From positions 28,684 through 36,290 of the forward strand of contig DKII01000127.1 in NCBI GenBank assembly GCA_002454125.1: 7,607 nucleotides of DNA, given 5' to 3'. Position 1 is the first letter of the stretch. Every line of letters starts with the position of its first letter. Below the pieces are notes generated by a model that did not search any database, was not told where the DNA came from, and saw only the letters and a program-made list of their open reading frames with translations. The position numbers and the translations under genes were made by a program. Below are positions 6,785-7,607 of this stretch, in pieces. The DNA comes from Novosphingobium sp. UBA6722 (GTDB lineage Bacteria > Pseudomonadota > Alphaproteobacteria > Sphingomonadales > Sphingomonadaceae).

Positions 6785-6849
6785 ACCCCTCCGTCATTTG
6801 CTTCGCAAATGCCACCTCCCCATTTGTGGCTACGCCAAAAACAGGGAGG
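6785..6849 (-). repeat. Structured intergenic repeat unit, copy 2 (inverted)
   Basis: Read on the minus strand, this unit has the same order as copy 1: CCTCCC, a hairpin (TTTTTGGC-GTA-GCCACAAAT, with one internal mismatch), GGGGAGGTGG, a second hairpin CATTTGC-GAA-GCAAATG (6795-6811), then GACGGAGGGGT. The shared blocks match copy 1, while the hairpin sequences differ but stay largely self-complementary. It begins 9 nt after the glcB stop on the minus strand. The first hairpin is partly decayed at its base compared with copy 1. Confidence 0.8.
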
Positions 6850-6858
6850 ATTTTCAGG

Positions 6859-7607
6859 TTAGCCCTTCTTCACGCGCCGCCACTGGTGCAGGAGTGGCTC
6901 GGTGTAGCCACTGGGCTGTTCCACGCCCTTGAACACCAGGTCCAGCGCCGCGCGGAAGGCCGGGGCCTCCTCATTGCCGACCAGCGGCTCATAAAGCGGA
7001 TCGCCGGCGTTCTGGGCGTCGACCTTGGCGGCCATGCGGCGCAGGCTGTCCATAACCTGCTCCTTCGTGCAAACGCCGTGGAGCAGCCAGTTGGCCATGT
7101 GCTGCGAAGAAATGCGCAGCGTCGCGCGGTCTTCCATCAGGCCAATGTCATTGATGTCGGGCACCTTGGAGCAGCCAACACCCTGATCGATCCAGCGCAC
7201 GACGTAGCCGAGCAGGCCCTGGGCATTGTTGTCGAGTTCGGCCCGCACCTCCTCGTCCGACCAGTTAGTGCCCTGCGCCAGCGGCACGGTCAGCAGCGGC
7301 TCGAGGCCCGGCGTGGGCTTGTCCGCCAGTTCCTTCTGAACGGCAAAAACATCGACCGCGTGGTAATGCATCGCGTGGAGCGTCGCGGCAGTGGGCGACG
7401 GCACCCAGGCGGTGTTGGCGCCAGATTTCGGGTGGCCGATCTTCTGGACCATCATTTCGCCCATCAGATCAGGCGCGGCCCACATGCCCTTGCCGATCTG
7501 CGCCTTGCCGGAGAGGCCACAAGCGAGACCGATCTGGACGTTGCGGGCTTCATAGGCCGCGATCCACGAAGAGGCCTTCATGTCGGCCTTGCGGATCATC
7601 GCGCCGG
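6859..7607 (-). CDS. glcB: Malate synthase G, C-terminal third; 5' part beyond the right edge
   Basis: Malate synthase G condenses glyoxylate with acetyl-CoA to give malate, the second step of the glyoxylate bypass and a route for glycolate/glyoxylate use. It is a monomeric cytoplasmic enzyme of about 720 residues, of which the last 248 or so are visible. The frame is open to the edge; the methionine at 7599 is internal (GAMIRKADMK corresponds to the E. coli GPMVRKGTMK region). Counting from that methionine, GKAQIGKGMW is at 31-40, ANTAWVPSPTAATLHAMHYH at 61-80, ELDNNAQGLLGYVVRW at 121-136, and GCSKVPD with C143 (E. coli C617) at 142-148. LMEDRATLRISSQH at 154-167 carries the catalytic base D157 (E. 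coli D631). The end, GYTEPLLHQWRRVKKG, is the normal family C-terminus, so the TAA at 6861-6859 is the true stop. It is convergent with rsmA; no isocitrate lyase is visible here. Confidence 0.97.
   Translation of the reverse strand, partial: GAMIRKADMKASSWIAAYEARNVQIGLACGLSGKAQIGKGMWAAPDLMGEMMVQKIGHPKSGANTAWVPSPTAATLHAMHYHAVDVFAVQKELADKPTPGLEPLLTVPLAQGTNWSDEEVRAELDNNAQGLLGYVVRWIDQGVGCSKVPDINDIGLMEDRATLRISSQHMANWLLHGVCTKEQVMDSLRRMAAKVDAQNAGDPLYEPLVGNEEAPAFRAALDLVFKGVEQPSGYTEPLLHQWRRVKKG

Larger units (their letters stand above)
6706..6849. repeat. Composite inverted repeat between the convergent rsmA and glcB genes
   Basis: The two units face each other across an 18-nt spacer (6767-6784). GGGGAGGTGG (6732-6741) is perfectly complementary to CCACCTCCCC (6812-6821), and GACGGAGGGGT (6756-6766) to ACCCCTCCGTC (6785-6795). 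The whole can therefore fold as one long cruciform with a side hairpin on each arm, or as separate local hairpins; both use the same GGGGAGG bases and so exclude each other. It fills nearly the whole 154-bp gap and is symmetrically placed at both gene ends, so a bidirectional transcription end is a reasonable guess. Confidence 0.75.

Noticed and set aside
6706..6849. CRISPR array or tRNA-like cloverleaf
   Set aside because: There are only two units, in inverted orientation and without regular spacers; the fold lacks the tRNA T-loop and CCA-end features.
6738..6932. Small plus-strand frame of 64 codons across the repeat and the glcB end
   Set aside because: It is built from the repeat sequence and antisense glcB codons, so it is not a credible gene.

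Overview
The window is a GC-rich, gene-dense chromosomal segment that looks like an alphaproteobacterium, most likely Sphingomonadales. That placement is an inference. It rests on the protein sequences, on an LptD with a sparse cysteine pattern, on the gene order, and on an intergenic repeat of a type I associate with sphingomonad genomes. No integrase, transposase, tRNA, rRNA or CRISPR array is visible, and nothing suggests recent horizontal transfer.

Layout: (1) positions 1-1015, minus strand, hold the N-terminal two thirds of pepA (leucyl/cytosol aminopeptidase), running off the left edge. (2) A short divergent intergenic region of about 104 bp follows. (3) On the plus strand comes lptD (outer-membrane LPS translocon, ATG at 1120), then a 132-bp gap, surA (periplasmic chaperone and prolyl isomerase), pdxA (vitamin B6 synthesis) 7 nt later, and rsmA (16S rRNA dimethyltransferase), which overlaps the end of pdxA and appears to start at TTG. 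(4) Positions 6705-6858, between two convergent genes, hold a pair of about 60-bp hairpin-rich repeat units in inverted orientation. (5) 6859-7607, minus strand, is the C-terminal third of glcB (malate synthase G), running off the right edge.

The core is the widely conserved lptD-surA-pdxA-rsmA cluster known from E. coli and many other proteobacteria. LptD and SurA are functionally linked, since SurA assists assembly of outer-membrane beta-barrels including LptD. PdxA and RsmA are cytoplasmic and seem to share only the transcript. The tight surA-pdxA-rsmA packing suggests one operon; the gap before surA leaves room for a separate promoter, although I could not identify one.

This is mostly an ordinary housekeeping region and I find no convincing new system. 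The items that most deserve a second look are the inverted pair of structured repeat units, the three-cysteine layout of LptD, the degenerate second half of SurA with its two cysteines, and the overlapping TTG start of rsmA.
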